This document shows positions 1-5,185 of a stretch of 9,913 nt of DNA, piece by piece. The notes under the pieces were generated by a model that saw nothing but the letters and a program-made list of their open reading frames with translations, was not told where the DNA came from and did not search any database. Numbering within the stretch: position 1 is the first letter of the stretch; each line of letters opens with the position of its first letter. Origin of the DNA: an uncultured Streptococcus sp. (GTDB lineage: Bacteria; Bacillota; Bacilli; Lactobacillales; Streptococcaceae); contig CAJPSM010000046.1 of the NCBI GenBank assembly GCA_905373305.1, positions 1-9,913 of the forward strand, given 5' to 3'. Position numbers and translations under genes: made by a program.

Positions 1-221
1 GGAATGTAGGCCAGTGATTGAAGGTCAGACTGGATGTCGCCCTTGATAGTAAAATCAGGCAATGCTTCCCCCATTAAAGCTCGTAGCAAGGTTGATTTGC
101 CATTTCCTTCTTCACCAATAATAGCAACCTTTTCCCCGTCTTGGATAGTCATGCTTAAGTCAGATACAAGGTCTCGTAAATCTTTGTTTTGTGTGATGGT
201 CAGATGATTGATTTTTATCAT
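1..221 (-). CDS. ABC ATPase, probably ABC-F type (N-terminal 73 codons)
   Basis: Reading leftwards from the ATG at 221 gives an uninterrupted frame of 73 codons to the window edge, so the rest of the gene lies outside. It begins MIKINHLTITQNKDL and contains a Walker A loop, GEEGNGKST (about residues 36-44), followed by LLRALMGEAL, the usual start of an ABC nucleotide-binding domain. No membrane segment or signal peptide is visible in this part. The start is supported by an AGAAAGGG Shine-Dalgarno about 7 nt upstream. The lack of an N-terminal membrane domain and the antibiotic-style attenuator before the gene suggest a soluble ABC-F protein (ribosome-acting, often giving resistance to antibiotics of the 50S subunit), but the diagnostic linker and second ATPase domain are not in the window. 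An ordinary transporter ATPase is the alternative. Confidence 0.8.
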   Translation of the reverse strand, partial: MIKINHLTITQNKDLRDLVSDLSMTIQDGEKVAIIGEEGNGKSTLLRALMGEALPDFTIKGDIQSDLQSLAYI

Positions 222-257
222 ATTGTTGCCCTTTCTAGAATGTCCATAGTACATAAC

Positions 258-284
258 AAAAAGCTCTACTTTATCTAGTAGAGC
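258..284 (-). terminator. Intrinsic terminator in the ABC ATPase leader
   Basis: On the minus strand GCTCTACT (284-277) and AGTAGAGC (270-263) form a perfect 8-bp stem with a six-base loop (276-271), followed directly by five T (262-258). It ends 36 nt before the ATPase start, too close for another full promoter and leader, so it most likely lies inside that gene's leader as an attenuator. The pairing 479-464 with 284-269 (14 Watson-Crick pairs, one wobble, one mismatch) would open it. Confidence 0.75.
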
Positions 285-306
285 CCAAAGTCACTGTCAA
301 AAACTC

Positions 307-414
307 CATTATCCATGTCGAAAATCCCGTCAAACTAGGTCAATCTAGCCTTATCCAACCTAAGAGTAGCAGATAGTTAGCTTTCTAGTTTTTTGATTTT
401 CAATGAGGATAATG
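307..414 (-). repeat. Degenerate BOX-like element (boxA-boxC form)
   Basis: Read on the minus strand, the 5' end holds TCATTGAAAATCAAA and then AACTAGAAAGCTA, closely resembling boxA of the pneumococcal BOX repeat. The 3' end holds GTTTGACGGGATTTTCGA, resembling boxC. The ends are inverted: CATTATCC (414-407) pairs perfectly with GGATAATG (314-307), and GAAAATC (401-395) with GATTTTC (326-320), leaving about 68 nt between. BOX elements are non-coding repeats typical of S. pneumoniae and its close relatives. The boxB module seems absent. The match is from memory of the consensus and is diverged. Confidence 0.6.
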
Positions 415-460
415 TACCAGAAGATCTAGTACAAAAAGAGCATGCAAAAAGAGACAAAAA

Positions 461-503
461 CAAGATCTACTAAATAAAGTTCTTTATTTGATAGACTTAG
501 TTG
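461..503 (-). promoter_or_regulatory. AU-rich leader hairpin (anti-antiterminator or weak first terminator)
   Basis: On the minus strand AAATAAAG (489-482) and CTTTATTT (479-472) form a perfect 8-bp inverted repeat around a two-base centre. The pairing continues outward with wobbles and mismatches to about 503/461. Five T residues follow at 460-456, so it could terminate transcription weakly by itself. Its 3' arm (479-464) is also complementary to 284-269, the 5' half of the downstream terminator, so forming this hairpin and forming that long-range pairing are mutually exclusive. Confidence 0.55.
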
Positions 504-508
504 TTCAT
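497..508 (-). CDS. Three-codon leader reading frame (M-N-N-stop)
   Basis: On the minus strand ATG-AAC-AAC-TAA is preceded by GGAGG (523-519), 10 nt before the ATG, with a second purine run GGGAG at 515-511. This is the strongest ribosome-binding site in the leader and it serves only four codons. The stop codon runs into the 5' arm of the adjoining hairpin (503-482), so a ribosome on this frame would cover that arm. Very short upstream frames of this kind control some antibiotic-induced ABC-F genes. I recall a three-codon example upstream of lmo0919 in Listeria, but cannot verify the detail here. Expression of the peptide is inferred, not shown. Confidence 0.5.
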   Translation of the reverse strand: MNN

Positions 509-539
509 GTCTCCCTTACCTCCGAGTATTAGTATCTCT

Positions 540-568
540 ATCCTATACCTTTAAGGAAATTTTGTCAA
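540..568 (-). promoter_or_regulatory. Promoter for the ABC ATPase leader transcript
   Basis: On the minus strand there is a perfect -35 TTGACA (568-563), a 17-nt spacer and a -10 TAGGAT (545-540). An overlapping TATAGG at 547-542 would give a 15-nt spacer. Transcription would start near 533, only about 25 nt before a three-codon leader frame and about 310 nt before the ATPase start. The promoter lies just beyond the stop codon of the neighbouring minus-strand gene, so the ATPase appears to have its own transcript. Confidence 0.6.
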
Positions 569-591
569 TAGAAAATTGAGAATTCTAATCT

Positions 592-921
592 CTAAAATCC
601 AAAAACAGGTCCATAGAGAGTTAGTACGTGTTTGACATGCTCGTAATGGAACTTGTCATAGTTTCGCCAAGCAGTGCGTGCTTGATCATTCAATTTTAGG
701 CTACCCAGTCCAATCAGAAGACTGGTACGTTGGTAAAATTTTTCAAGGTCGATTAAGATACTGTTGTCAAGCTTTTCCGCTTTTTTAAGTTCCTTGAGAG
801 TGCTGTTCAGCAGTTCTTGTAGACGAAAATCATCGGCTGTACCTTGTTTGCAGCTTTGGTAGCTTTTATTTAACTCGGAAAGGAGTTGGTAAGCTTGGTT
901 GATGAGTGTTTTGTCTTCCAT
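592..921 (-). CDS. Small hypothetical protein, 109 aa
   Basis: I do not recognise a named family. The protein is short, charged and predicted to be mainly helical, with no signal peptide or clear membrane segment. The N-terminal two thirds is rich in Leu, Lys and Glu (for example LKELKKAEKLDN around residues 42-53). The C-terminal part is aromatic (WRNYDKFHYEH near residues 85-95) and ends GPVFGF. Size and helical character loosely recall small bacteriocin-immunity helical bundles, but no motif supports that and I give it little weight. The start is well supported: AAGGAGG (936-930) lies 8 nt before the ATG, behind a strong promoter. The promoter of the downstream ABC ATPase begins 24 nt after its stop. 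Confidence 0.8.
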   Translation of the reverse strand: MEDKTLINQAYQLLSELNKSYQSCKQGTADDFRLQELLNSTLKELKKAEKLDNSILIDLEKFYQRTSLLIGLGSLKLNDQARTAWRNYDKFHYEHVKHVLTLYGPVFGF

Positions 922-958
922 ATGAGCATCCTCCTTGCTCTGATCTATTCTTGCCTAT

Positions 959-987
959 AGTATAGCACTAAACAGAAAATATGTCAT
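959..987 (-). promoter_or_regulatory. Promoter of the 109-aa gene
   Basis: On the minus strand -35 ATGACA (987-982) and -10 TATACT (964-959) each match the sigma-70-type consensus at five of six bases with a 17-nt spacer. Transcription would start near 952, about 30 nt before the gene. It is arranged back to back with the promoter of the DUF177 gene. Confidence 0.65.
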
Positions 988-1032
988 AGTAAATATGTTA
1001 AAAACGAGATTTTAATATCAAGGTTTGGAAAG

Positions 1033-1060
1033 CTGACTTGTAGCCTTTTCATGGTATAAT
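1033..1060 (+). promoter_or_regulatory. Extended -10 promoter of the DUF177-nth pair
   Basis: TATAAT at 1055-1060 is preceded by TGG at 1052-1054, giving an extended -10. A weak -35, CTGACT (1033-1038), stands 16 nt upstream. Extended -10 promoters are common in streptococci and tolerate poor -35 boxes. The predicted start near 1067 leaves a leader of about 20 nt before the ATG at 1089, just enough for the GGAGG at 1080-1084. Confidence 0.7.
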
Positions 1061-1088
1061 CAAGTGAGTAAATCTTTATGGAGGAAAT

Positions 1089-1631
1089 ATGAAGTTAAAT
1101 ATTCAAGAAATTCGTAAGCAGCCAGAAGGCTTGCATTTTGAACAAGCTTTAGACCTAGTCGCAGACTTACGTACCCGTAATCAAGAAATTTTAGATGTCA
1201 AAGATATCCTTGCAGTGGGGAAAGTGCAGTACGAAGACCGTATGTATTTCTTAAACTATCAGTTATCTTATACCATCGTTCTTGCTTCCAGCCGCAGTAT
1301 GGAGCCAGTTGAGTTGGCAGAGTTTTATCCAGTGACAGAGGTTTTCATGGAAGGCGCAACCAACCAACTAGATCAGGAAGTTTTAGACGATGACTTGGTC
1401 CTGCCTATCGAAAATGGTGAAATTGATTTGTCTGAAAGTGTGTCAGACAATATCTTGCTCAATATCCCTATCAAGGTCTTGACGGCTGAAGAAGAGGCTG
1501 GTCAAGGTTTTGTGTCTGGAAATGACTGGCAAATCATGACAGAGGAAGAGTACCAAGCACAACAAGCAGTCAAGAAAGAAGAAAACAGTCCATTTGCTGG
1601 CTTGCAAGGACTATTTGACGGAGACAAATAA
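1089..1631 (+). CDS. DUF177 / YceD family protein
   Basis: The 180-aa protein has the YceD (DUF177) layout: a short N-terminal strand (MKLNIQEI), a beta-rich core with LNYQLSYTIVL followed by SSRSMEPVEL (about residues 56-77), and an acidic tail ending in LQGLFDGDK. Family members such as E. coli YceD have been linked to accumulation of 23S rRNA and large ribosomal subunits; the mechanism is not settled. Many homologues carry cysteine in the motif C-x-R-x-L-x-P; this one has Ser-Ser-Arg-Ser-Met-Glu-Pro and no cysteine anywhere, so it cannot bind metal through that motif. The start is set by GGAGG at 1080-1084. Its stop TAA (1629-1631) overlaps the ATG of nth by one base, suggesting translational coupling. 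In many bacteria this gene precedes rpmF, which is not seen here. Confidence 0.85.
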   Translation: MKLNIQEIRKQPEGLHFEQALDLVADLRTRNQEILDVKDILAVGKVQYEDRMYFLNYQLSYTIVLASSRSMEPVELAEFYPVTEVFMEGATNQLDQEVLDDDLVLPIENGEIDLSESVSDNILLNIPIKVLTAEEEAGQGFVSGNDWQIMTEEEYQAQQAVKKEENSPFAGLQGLFDGDK

Positions 1632-2260
1632 TGGTCTTGTCAAAAAAACGAGCACGAAAGGTGCTAGAAGAAATCATTGCTCTCTTCCCAGATGCCAAAC
1701 CAAGCCTCGATTTTACCAATCATTTTGAACTCTTGGTTGCGGTCATGTTGTCAGCTCAGACGACAGATGCCGCAGTCAACAAGGCTACGCCAGGTCTCTT
1801 TGCTGCCTTTCCAACGCCTCAAGCCATGTCTGTCGCGACTGAAAGTGAAATTGCTTCACACATTTCTCGTCTGGGACTGTATCGAAATAAGGCTAAATTT
1901 CTTAAAAAATGTGCCCAGCAGTTACTAGACGATTTTAATGGTCAAGTACCTCAGACTCGAGAGGAATTAGAAAGTCTAGCAGGTGTTGGACGCAAAACAG
2001 CCAACGTAGTCATGAGTGTGGGCTTTGGAATTCCAGCCTTTGCAGTTGATACTCATGTTGAGCGTATCTGTAAGCATCATGATATCGTTAAAAAATCGGC
2101 CACGCCTCTCGAAGTAGAAAAACGTGTCATGGACATTCTGCCACCAGAGAAATGGTTGGCAGCCCATCAAGCCATGATTTACTTTGGACGGGCTATCTGT
2201 CATCCAAAAAATCCAGAATGCGATCACTATCCACAATTATATGATTTTAGTTCGTTATAA
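1631..2260 (+). CDS. nth: Endonuclease III, base-excision DNA glycosylase/AP lyase
   Basis: The 209-aa protein should remove oxidised pyrimidines from DNA and cleave the resulting abasic site in the cytoplasm. The helix-hairpin-helix motif LAGVGRKTANVV spans residues 116-127, with the catalytic lysine at K122. The catalytic aspartate is D140 in AVDTHVERI. The C-terminal iron-sulfur loop is incomplete: of the four cysteines spaced C-x6-C-x2-C-x5-C in E. coli Nth, only C190 and C197 remain. The third and fourth positions are Y200 and F206, so a 4Fe-4S cluster is unlikely. I think this is usual for streptococci, but that is from memory. It starts within the DUF177 stop codon (TAATG), so initiation probably depends on the upstream gene. 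The pyrimidine operon promoter follows 23 nt after its stop. Confidence 0.95.
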   Translation: MVLSKKRARKVLEEIIALFPDAKPSLDFTNHFELLVAVMLSAQTTDAAVNKATPGLFAAFPTPQAMSVATESEIASHISRLGLYRNKAKFLKKCAQQLLDDFNGQVPQTREELESLAGVGRKTANVVMSVGFGIPAFAVDTHVERICKHHDIVKKSATPLEVEKRVMDILPPEKWLAAHQAMIYFGRAICHPKNPECDHYPQLYDFSSL

Positions 2261-2283
2261 GATGAAAATTTTATGTTTTTTTC

Positions 2284-2312
2284 TTGCATTGATCCTTTCT
2301 TTGTGATATAGT
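2284..2312 (+). promoter_or_regulatory. Extended -10 promoter of the pyr operon
   Basis: A -35 TTGCAT (2284-2289), a 17-nt spacer and a -10 TATAGT (2307-2312) with TGA immediately before it (2304-2306) form an extended -10 promoter. Transcription should begin near 2319, about 10 nt before the PyrR-responsive leader structure. Confidence 0.75.
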
Positions 2313-2328
2313 AATAACAATAAAATAT

Positions 2329-2457
2329 TCCTTTAAACCTGTCCCGTGAGGCAGGCAAGGAGCCGGATCAATAGATAGCTGGAGTCTATACTGTTTGCAG
2401 TAGGGCTCGCTTGGCTGTACATTCTGAAGTCTCCTTGTTAAGGAGACTTTTCTTTTT
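2329..2457 (+). ncRNA. PyrR-dependent attenuator leader of the pyr operon
   Basis: All parts of a PyrR attenuator can be read. The PyrR-binding hairpin has lower stem TCCTT (2329-2333) with AAGGA (2357-2361), a 4-nt 5' bulge TAAA, upper stem CCTGTC (2338-2343) with GGCAGG (2350-2355), and hexaloop CCGTGA (2344-2349), fitting the CNGNGA loop known for PyrR sites. The antiterminator forms when CAAGGAG (2356-2362) pairs with CTCCTTG (2431-2437). That takes AAGGA away from the binding hairpin and CTCCTT away from the terminator. PyrR bound to UMP/UTP stabilises the first hairpin and so allows termination. PRPP opposes this. Confidence 0.93.
2427..2457 (+). terminator. Attenuator terminator before pyrR
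   Basis: AAGTCTCCTT (2427-2436) and AAGGAGACTT (2440-2449) form a perfect 10-bp stem with a 3-nt loop, followed by a T-rich run (2450-2457). The pyrR Shine-Dalgarno GGAGG begins at 2458, directly after the T run, so this can only act as a regulated terminator for the operon. Confidence 0.92.
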
Positions 2458-2468
2458 GGAGGTTTGTC

Positions 2469-2990
2469 ATGAGGACAAAAGAAGTTGTAGACGAATTGAC
2501 CGTCAAACGAGCGATTACTCGGATTACCTACGAGATTATCGAACGAAACAAAGATTTGAATAGAATCGTTCTGGCTGGGATAAAAACGAGAGGTGTTTTT
2601 ATCGCTCGTCGTATCCAAGAACGTTTGGAACAGCTAGAAAACATCGCTGTTCCAGTGGTAGAACTAGATACTAAACCTTTCCGTGACGATGTAAAAAGTG
2701 GTGAGGATACTTCTGTAATCTCTGTTGATGTGACAGATCGGGAAGTCATCTTGGTGGATGATGTACTCTACACTGGTCGGACTATCCGAGCTGCTATTGA
2801 CAATATTGTTAGCCATGGTCGCCCTGCTCGTGTGAGTTTGGCAGTCTTGGTTGATCGTGGTCACAGAGAACTTCCAATCCGTCCAGACTATGTTGGAAAA
2901 AACATCCCAACCAGTCGTTCTGAAGAAATTATCGTAGAGATGATAGAACTAGATGGACAAGACAGAGTACTAATCACAGAACAAGCCTAA
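2469..2990 (+). CDS. pyrR: PyrR, pyr operon RNA-binding attenuator / uracil phosphoribosyltransferase
   Basis: PyrR binds its target hairpins in pyr mRNA when loaded with UMP or UTP and promotes termination; many members also convert uracil and PRPP to UMP. The 173-aa length is normal for the family. The PRPP-binding loop VILVDDVLYTGRT spans residues 93-105 and is intact. The N-terminal segment MRTKEVVDELTVKRAITRITYEI is typical, and K39-T40-R41-G42 lies in the conserved loop that handles pyrophosphate. The start is fixed by GGAGG (2458-2462), 6 nt upstream. The gene is first in its own operon, giving autoregulation through the leader at 2329-2457. pyrB follows after 21 nt. Confidence 0.97.
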   Translation: MRTKEVVDELTVKRAITRITYEIIERNKDLNRIVLAGIKTRGVFIARRIQERLEQLENIAVPVVELDTKPFRDDVKSGEDTSVISVDVTDREVILVDDVLYTGRTIRAAIDNIVSHGRPARVSLAVLVDRGHRELPIRPDYVGKNIPTSRSEEIIVEMIELDGQDRVLITEQA

Positions 2991-3011
2991 AACACTAAAA
3001 GGAGTAAAAAA

Positions 3012-3935
3012 ATGTCAGAAAATCAACAAGCTTTGCAACATGTCGTTTCTATGGAAGATCTTACTGTAGAACAAGTAATGAAATTGATTAAACGAGGAAT
3101 CGAATTTAAAAACGGAGCGAGTGCTTCTTATGAGGAACAGCATATCGTTTCCAACCTTTTCTTTGAAAGTTCAACTCGTACCCACAAATCCTTTGAGGTA
3201 GCAGAACTGAAACTTGGACTTGATCTTTTGGATTTCGATGTGAAGACCAGTTCAGTGAATAAGGGTGAAACGCTCTATGACACGATCTTGACGCTGTCTG
3301 CACTAGGAGTGGATGCCTGTGTCATTCGTCACCCAGAGGTGGACTACTACAGAGAATTGATTGCTAGCCCGACCATCACAACTTCCATTATCAATGGTGG
3401 GGACGGTTCAGGGCAACACCCTAGCCAAAGTTTGCTTGATTTGATGACAATTTATGAAGAATTTGGACATTTTGAAGGTCTTAAGGTGGCTATCGCTGGC
3501 GATCTAAACCACTCACGGGTAGCTAAGTCTAATATGCAAATCCTTAAACGCTTGGGAGCGGAGCTTTACTTTGCAGGTCCTGAGGAATGGAGAAGTGAGG
3601 AGTTTGAGCATTATGGTCGCTTTGTATCAATTGATGAGGTGATTGATCAAGTAGATGTTATGATGTTTCTTCGTGTGCAGCATGAACGTCATGAAATTGT
3701 GACAGGATTTTCAAAAGAAGACTATCATATCCAGCATGGTTTGACACAAGAACGCTATGACCGCTTGAAAGAAAAAGCAATCCTCATGCACCCAGCTCCA
3801 GTCAATCGTGATGTTGAAATCGCAGACCATTTAGTTGAAGCACCAAAATCACGTATTGTTCAGCAAATGACCAACGGTGTCTTTGTCAGAATGGCAATTT
3901 TAGAATCTGTGCTGGCCTACAGAAAAGCTAAATAA
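3012..3935 (+). CDS. pyrB: Aspartate carbamoyltransferase catalytic chain
   Basis: PyrB condenses carbamoyl phosphate with L-aspartate to N-carbamoyl-aspartate, the committed step of UMP synthesis, acting as a cytoplasmic trimer. The 307-aa length fits the catalytic chain. Visible motifs are the carbamoyl-phosphate loop SSTRT (53-57), the mobile loop SSVNKGET with K84, HPSQ (136-139), DLNHSRV with R169 (164-170), R221-x-Q223 for aspartate, and HPAPVNRDVE (260-269). No pyrI regulatory chain gene is present, as expected for Gram-positive bacteria, where control is at the RNA level through PyrR. The Shine-Dalgarno AAAAGGAG (2997-3004) lies 7 nt before the ATG. carA follows after 49 nt. Confidence 0.97.
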   Translation: MSENQQALQHVVSMEDLTVEQVMKLIKRGIEFKNGASASYEEQHIVSNLFFESSTRTHKSFEVAELKLGLDLLDFDVKTSSVNKGETLYDTILTLSALGVDACVIRHPEVDYYRELIASPTITTSIINGGDGSGQHPSQSLLDLMTIYEEFGHFEGLKVAIAGDLNHSRVAKSNMQILKRLGAELYFAGPEEWRSEEFEHYGRFVSIDEVIDQVDVMMFLRVQHERHEIVTGFSKEDYHIQHGLTQERYDRLKEKAILMHPAPVNRDVEIADHLVEAPKSRIVQQMTNGVFVRMAILESVLAYRKAK

Positions 3936-3984
3936 GGCACAAAGCGTTAAAAGATATCTGAGAGTATCAACGAGAGGTGAGTAG

Positions 3985-5067
3985 ATGAAAAAACGACTTC
4001 TAGTATTAGAAGATGGGACAGTATTTGAAGGCCAGGCCTTCGGAGCAGATATTGATGTAACAGGGGAAATCGTCTTTAACACAGGGATGACTGGTTACCA
4101 AGAATCCATAACAGACCAGTCTTACAATGGACAAATCTTAACCTTTACCTACCCTTTGGTGGGAAATTATGGAATTAACCGTGACGACTACGAGTCCATC
4201 AATCCTACCTGTAAGGGAGTAGTAGTTTTTGAAGAAGCGCGTAGAGCCAGCAACTGGCGCAACCAAATGACCTTGGATGAATTTTTGAAAACTAAGAAAA
4301 TTCCTGGTATCTCAGGAATTGATACACGTGCACTGACAAAGATTATCCGTAAACATGGTACCATGCGGGCAACCCTTACGCATGTTGGTGATACCATGGA
4401 CCATATCACAGACCAGCTCCAAGCGACAGTTCTACCGACAGATAATATCAAGCAAGTCTCTACAAAGACAGCTTATCCTGCTCCTGGAGTTGGATTGAGT
4501 GTCGTACTGGTAGACTTTGGTCTTAAACACTCAATCTTACGCGAACTTTCTAAGCGTAATTGTAACGTGACCGTGGTTCCATACACAACCACTGCAGAAG
4601 AAATTCTCCATCTCCATCCTGACGGGGTTATGTTGTCAAACGGTCCAGGTAACCCAGAAGATGTTCCCCAAGCACTGGACATGATTCGTGGTGTGCAAGG
4701 AAAAATTCCAATCTTTGGTATCTGTATGGGACACCAACTTTTTGCTATGGCAAATGGTGCTAAGACTTATAAGATGAAGTTTGGTCACCGTGGATTTAAC
4801 CACGCGGTACGTGAAATCGCAACAGGACGCGTAGATTTTACTAGCCAGAACCATGGTTATGCGGTCAGCCGTGAGGATTTGCCGGAGCATTTGATCATTA
4901 CGCACGAAGAAATTAACGACAAATCAGTTGAAGGTGTGCGTCACAGATACCAACCAGGTTTCTCTGTGCAATTCCACCCAGATGCAGCTCCAGGACCGCA
5001 TGATGCAAGCTATCTCTTTGATGAATTTATCGAAATGATGGAGTCGTTTAAATCTGCTAATCGCTGA
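3985..5067 (+). CDS. carA: Carbamoyl-phosphate synthase small (glutaminase) subunit
   Basis: CarA hydrolyses glutamine and passes ammonia through a tunnel to CarB. The 360-aa protein has the N-terminal CarA domain (about 1-165, with TGMTGYQESITDQSY at 33-47) and a class I glutamine amidotransferase domain (about 170-355). The nucleophile is C247 in GICMGHQ; LSNGPGNPED (217-226) forms part of the active site, and N289-H290-G291 is the usual NHG motif. The triad histidine is H331 in QFHPDAAPGP. The third triad position is D333, where most class I amidotransferases, including E. coli CarA, have glutamate. I believe streptococcal CarA commonly has Asp here, so this is probably a conservative lineage feature rather than damage. 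AGAGGTGAG (3973-3981) serves as the Shine-Dalgarno. An unusually long gap of 292 nt separates it from carB. Confidence 0.97.
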   Translation: MKKRLLVLEDGTVFEGQAFGADIDVTGEIVFNTGMTGYQESITDQSYNGQILTFTYPLVGNYGINRDDYESINPTCKGVVVFEEARRASNWRNQMTLDEFLKTKKIPGISGIDTRALTKIIRKHGTMRATLTHVGDTMDHITDQLQATVLPTDNIKQVSTKTAYPAPGVGLSVVLVDFGLKHSILRELSKRNCNVTVVPYTTTAEEILHLHPDGVMLSNGPGNPEDVPQALDMIRGVQGKIPIFGICMGHQLFAMANGAKTYKMKFGHRGFNHAVREIATGRVDFTSQNHGYAVSREDLPEHLIITHEEINDKSVEGVRHRYQPGFSVQFHPDAAPGPHDASYLFDEFIEMMESFKSANR

Positions 5068-5185
5068 TATAGGAAACTCTGTCAGAGGCTTGTCGAATAA
5101 AAAGGCAATTCCTTTCTTTTAGTTGAGCAAAGAGATACTGAAATTTTTTACACTCGATTTATTATTGAAAAATCATCGGAGAATT
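5068..5185 (+). other. Proximal part of the carA-carB gap: weak signals only
   Basis: No coding frame is supported. AAAGG (5101-5105) and CCTTT (5111-5115) form a 5-bp hairpin followed by CTTTT, at best a leaky terminator after carA. TATTAT at 5160-5165 with CTGAAA at 5138-5143 (16-nt spacer) could be a weak promoter giving carB its own transcript. Neither is convincing alone, but a partial terminator plus an internal promoter would be consistent with carB being expressed partly independently. Confidence 0.3.

Larger units (their letters stand above)
922..1088. other. Divergent promoter region
   Basis: This region separates the 109-aa gene (minus) from the DUF177 gene (plus). It contains the two promoters and, between their -35 boxes, an AT-rich palindrome: TTAAAA (998-1003) and TTTTAA (1010-1015), flanked by imperfect ATAT/TAT extensions. 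The palindrome is positioned to affect both promoters, but its AT-richness makes a chance origin possible. Confidence 0.4.

Noticed and set aside
426..443. Five-codon frame M-L-F-L-Y-stop on the minus strand in the ABC ATPase leader
   Set aside because: It resembles hydrophobic leader peptides, but it has no Shine-Dalgarno and sits after the stronger M-N-N frame and a potential terminator, so I did not call it.
572..592. Hairpin GAGA/TCTC followed by AATTTT after the 109-aa gene
   Set aside because: Only 4 bp with a 7-nt loop and a poor T run; too weak to call a terminator.
1976..2236. Long minus-strand open frame across nth
   Set aside because: It is antisense to a gene with intact catalytic motifs, has no recognisable protein features and is a by-product of the nth reading frame. 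The same applies to the other antisense frames in pyrB, carA and carB.
2256..2281. Possible terminator after nth: AAAATTTT centre followed by seven T
   Set aside because: The repeat is a simple AT palindrome with no room for a loop and no G:C pairs; the T run is probably incidental to the pyr promoter region.
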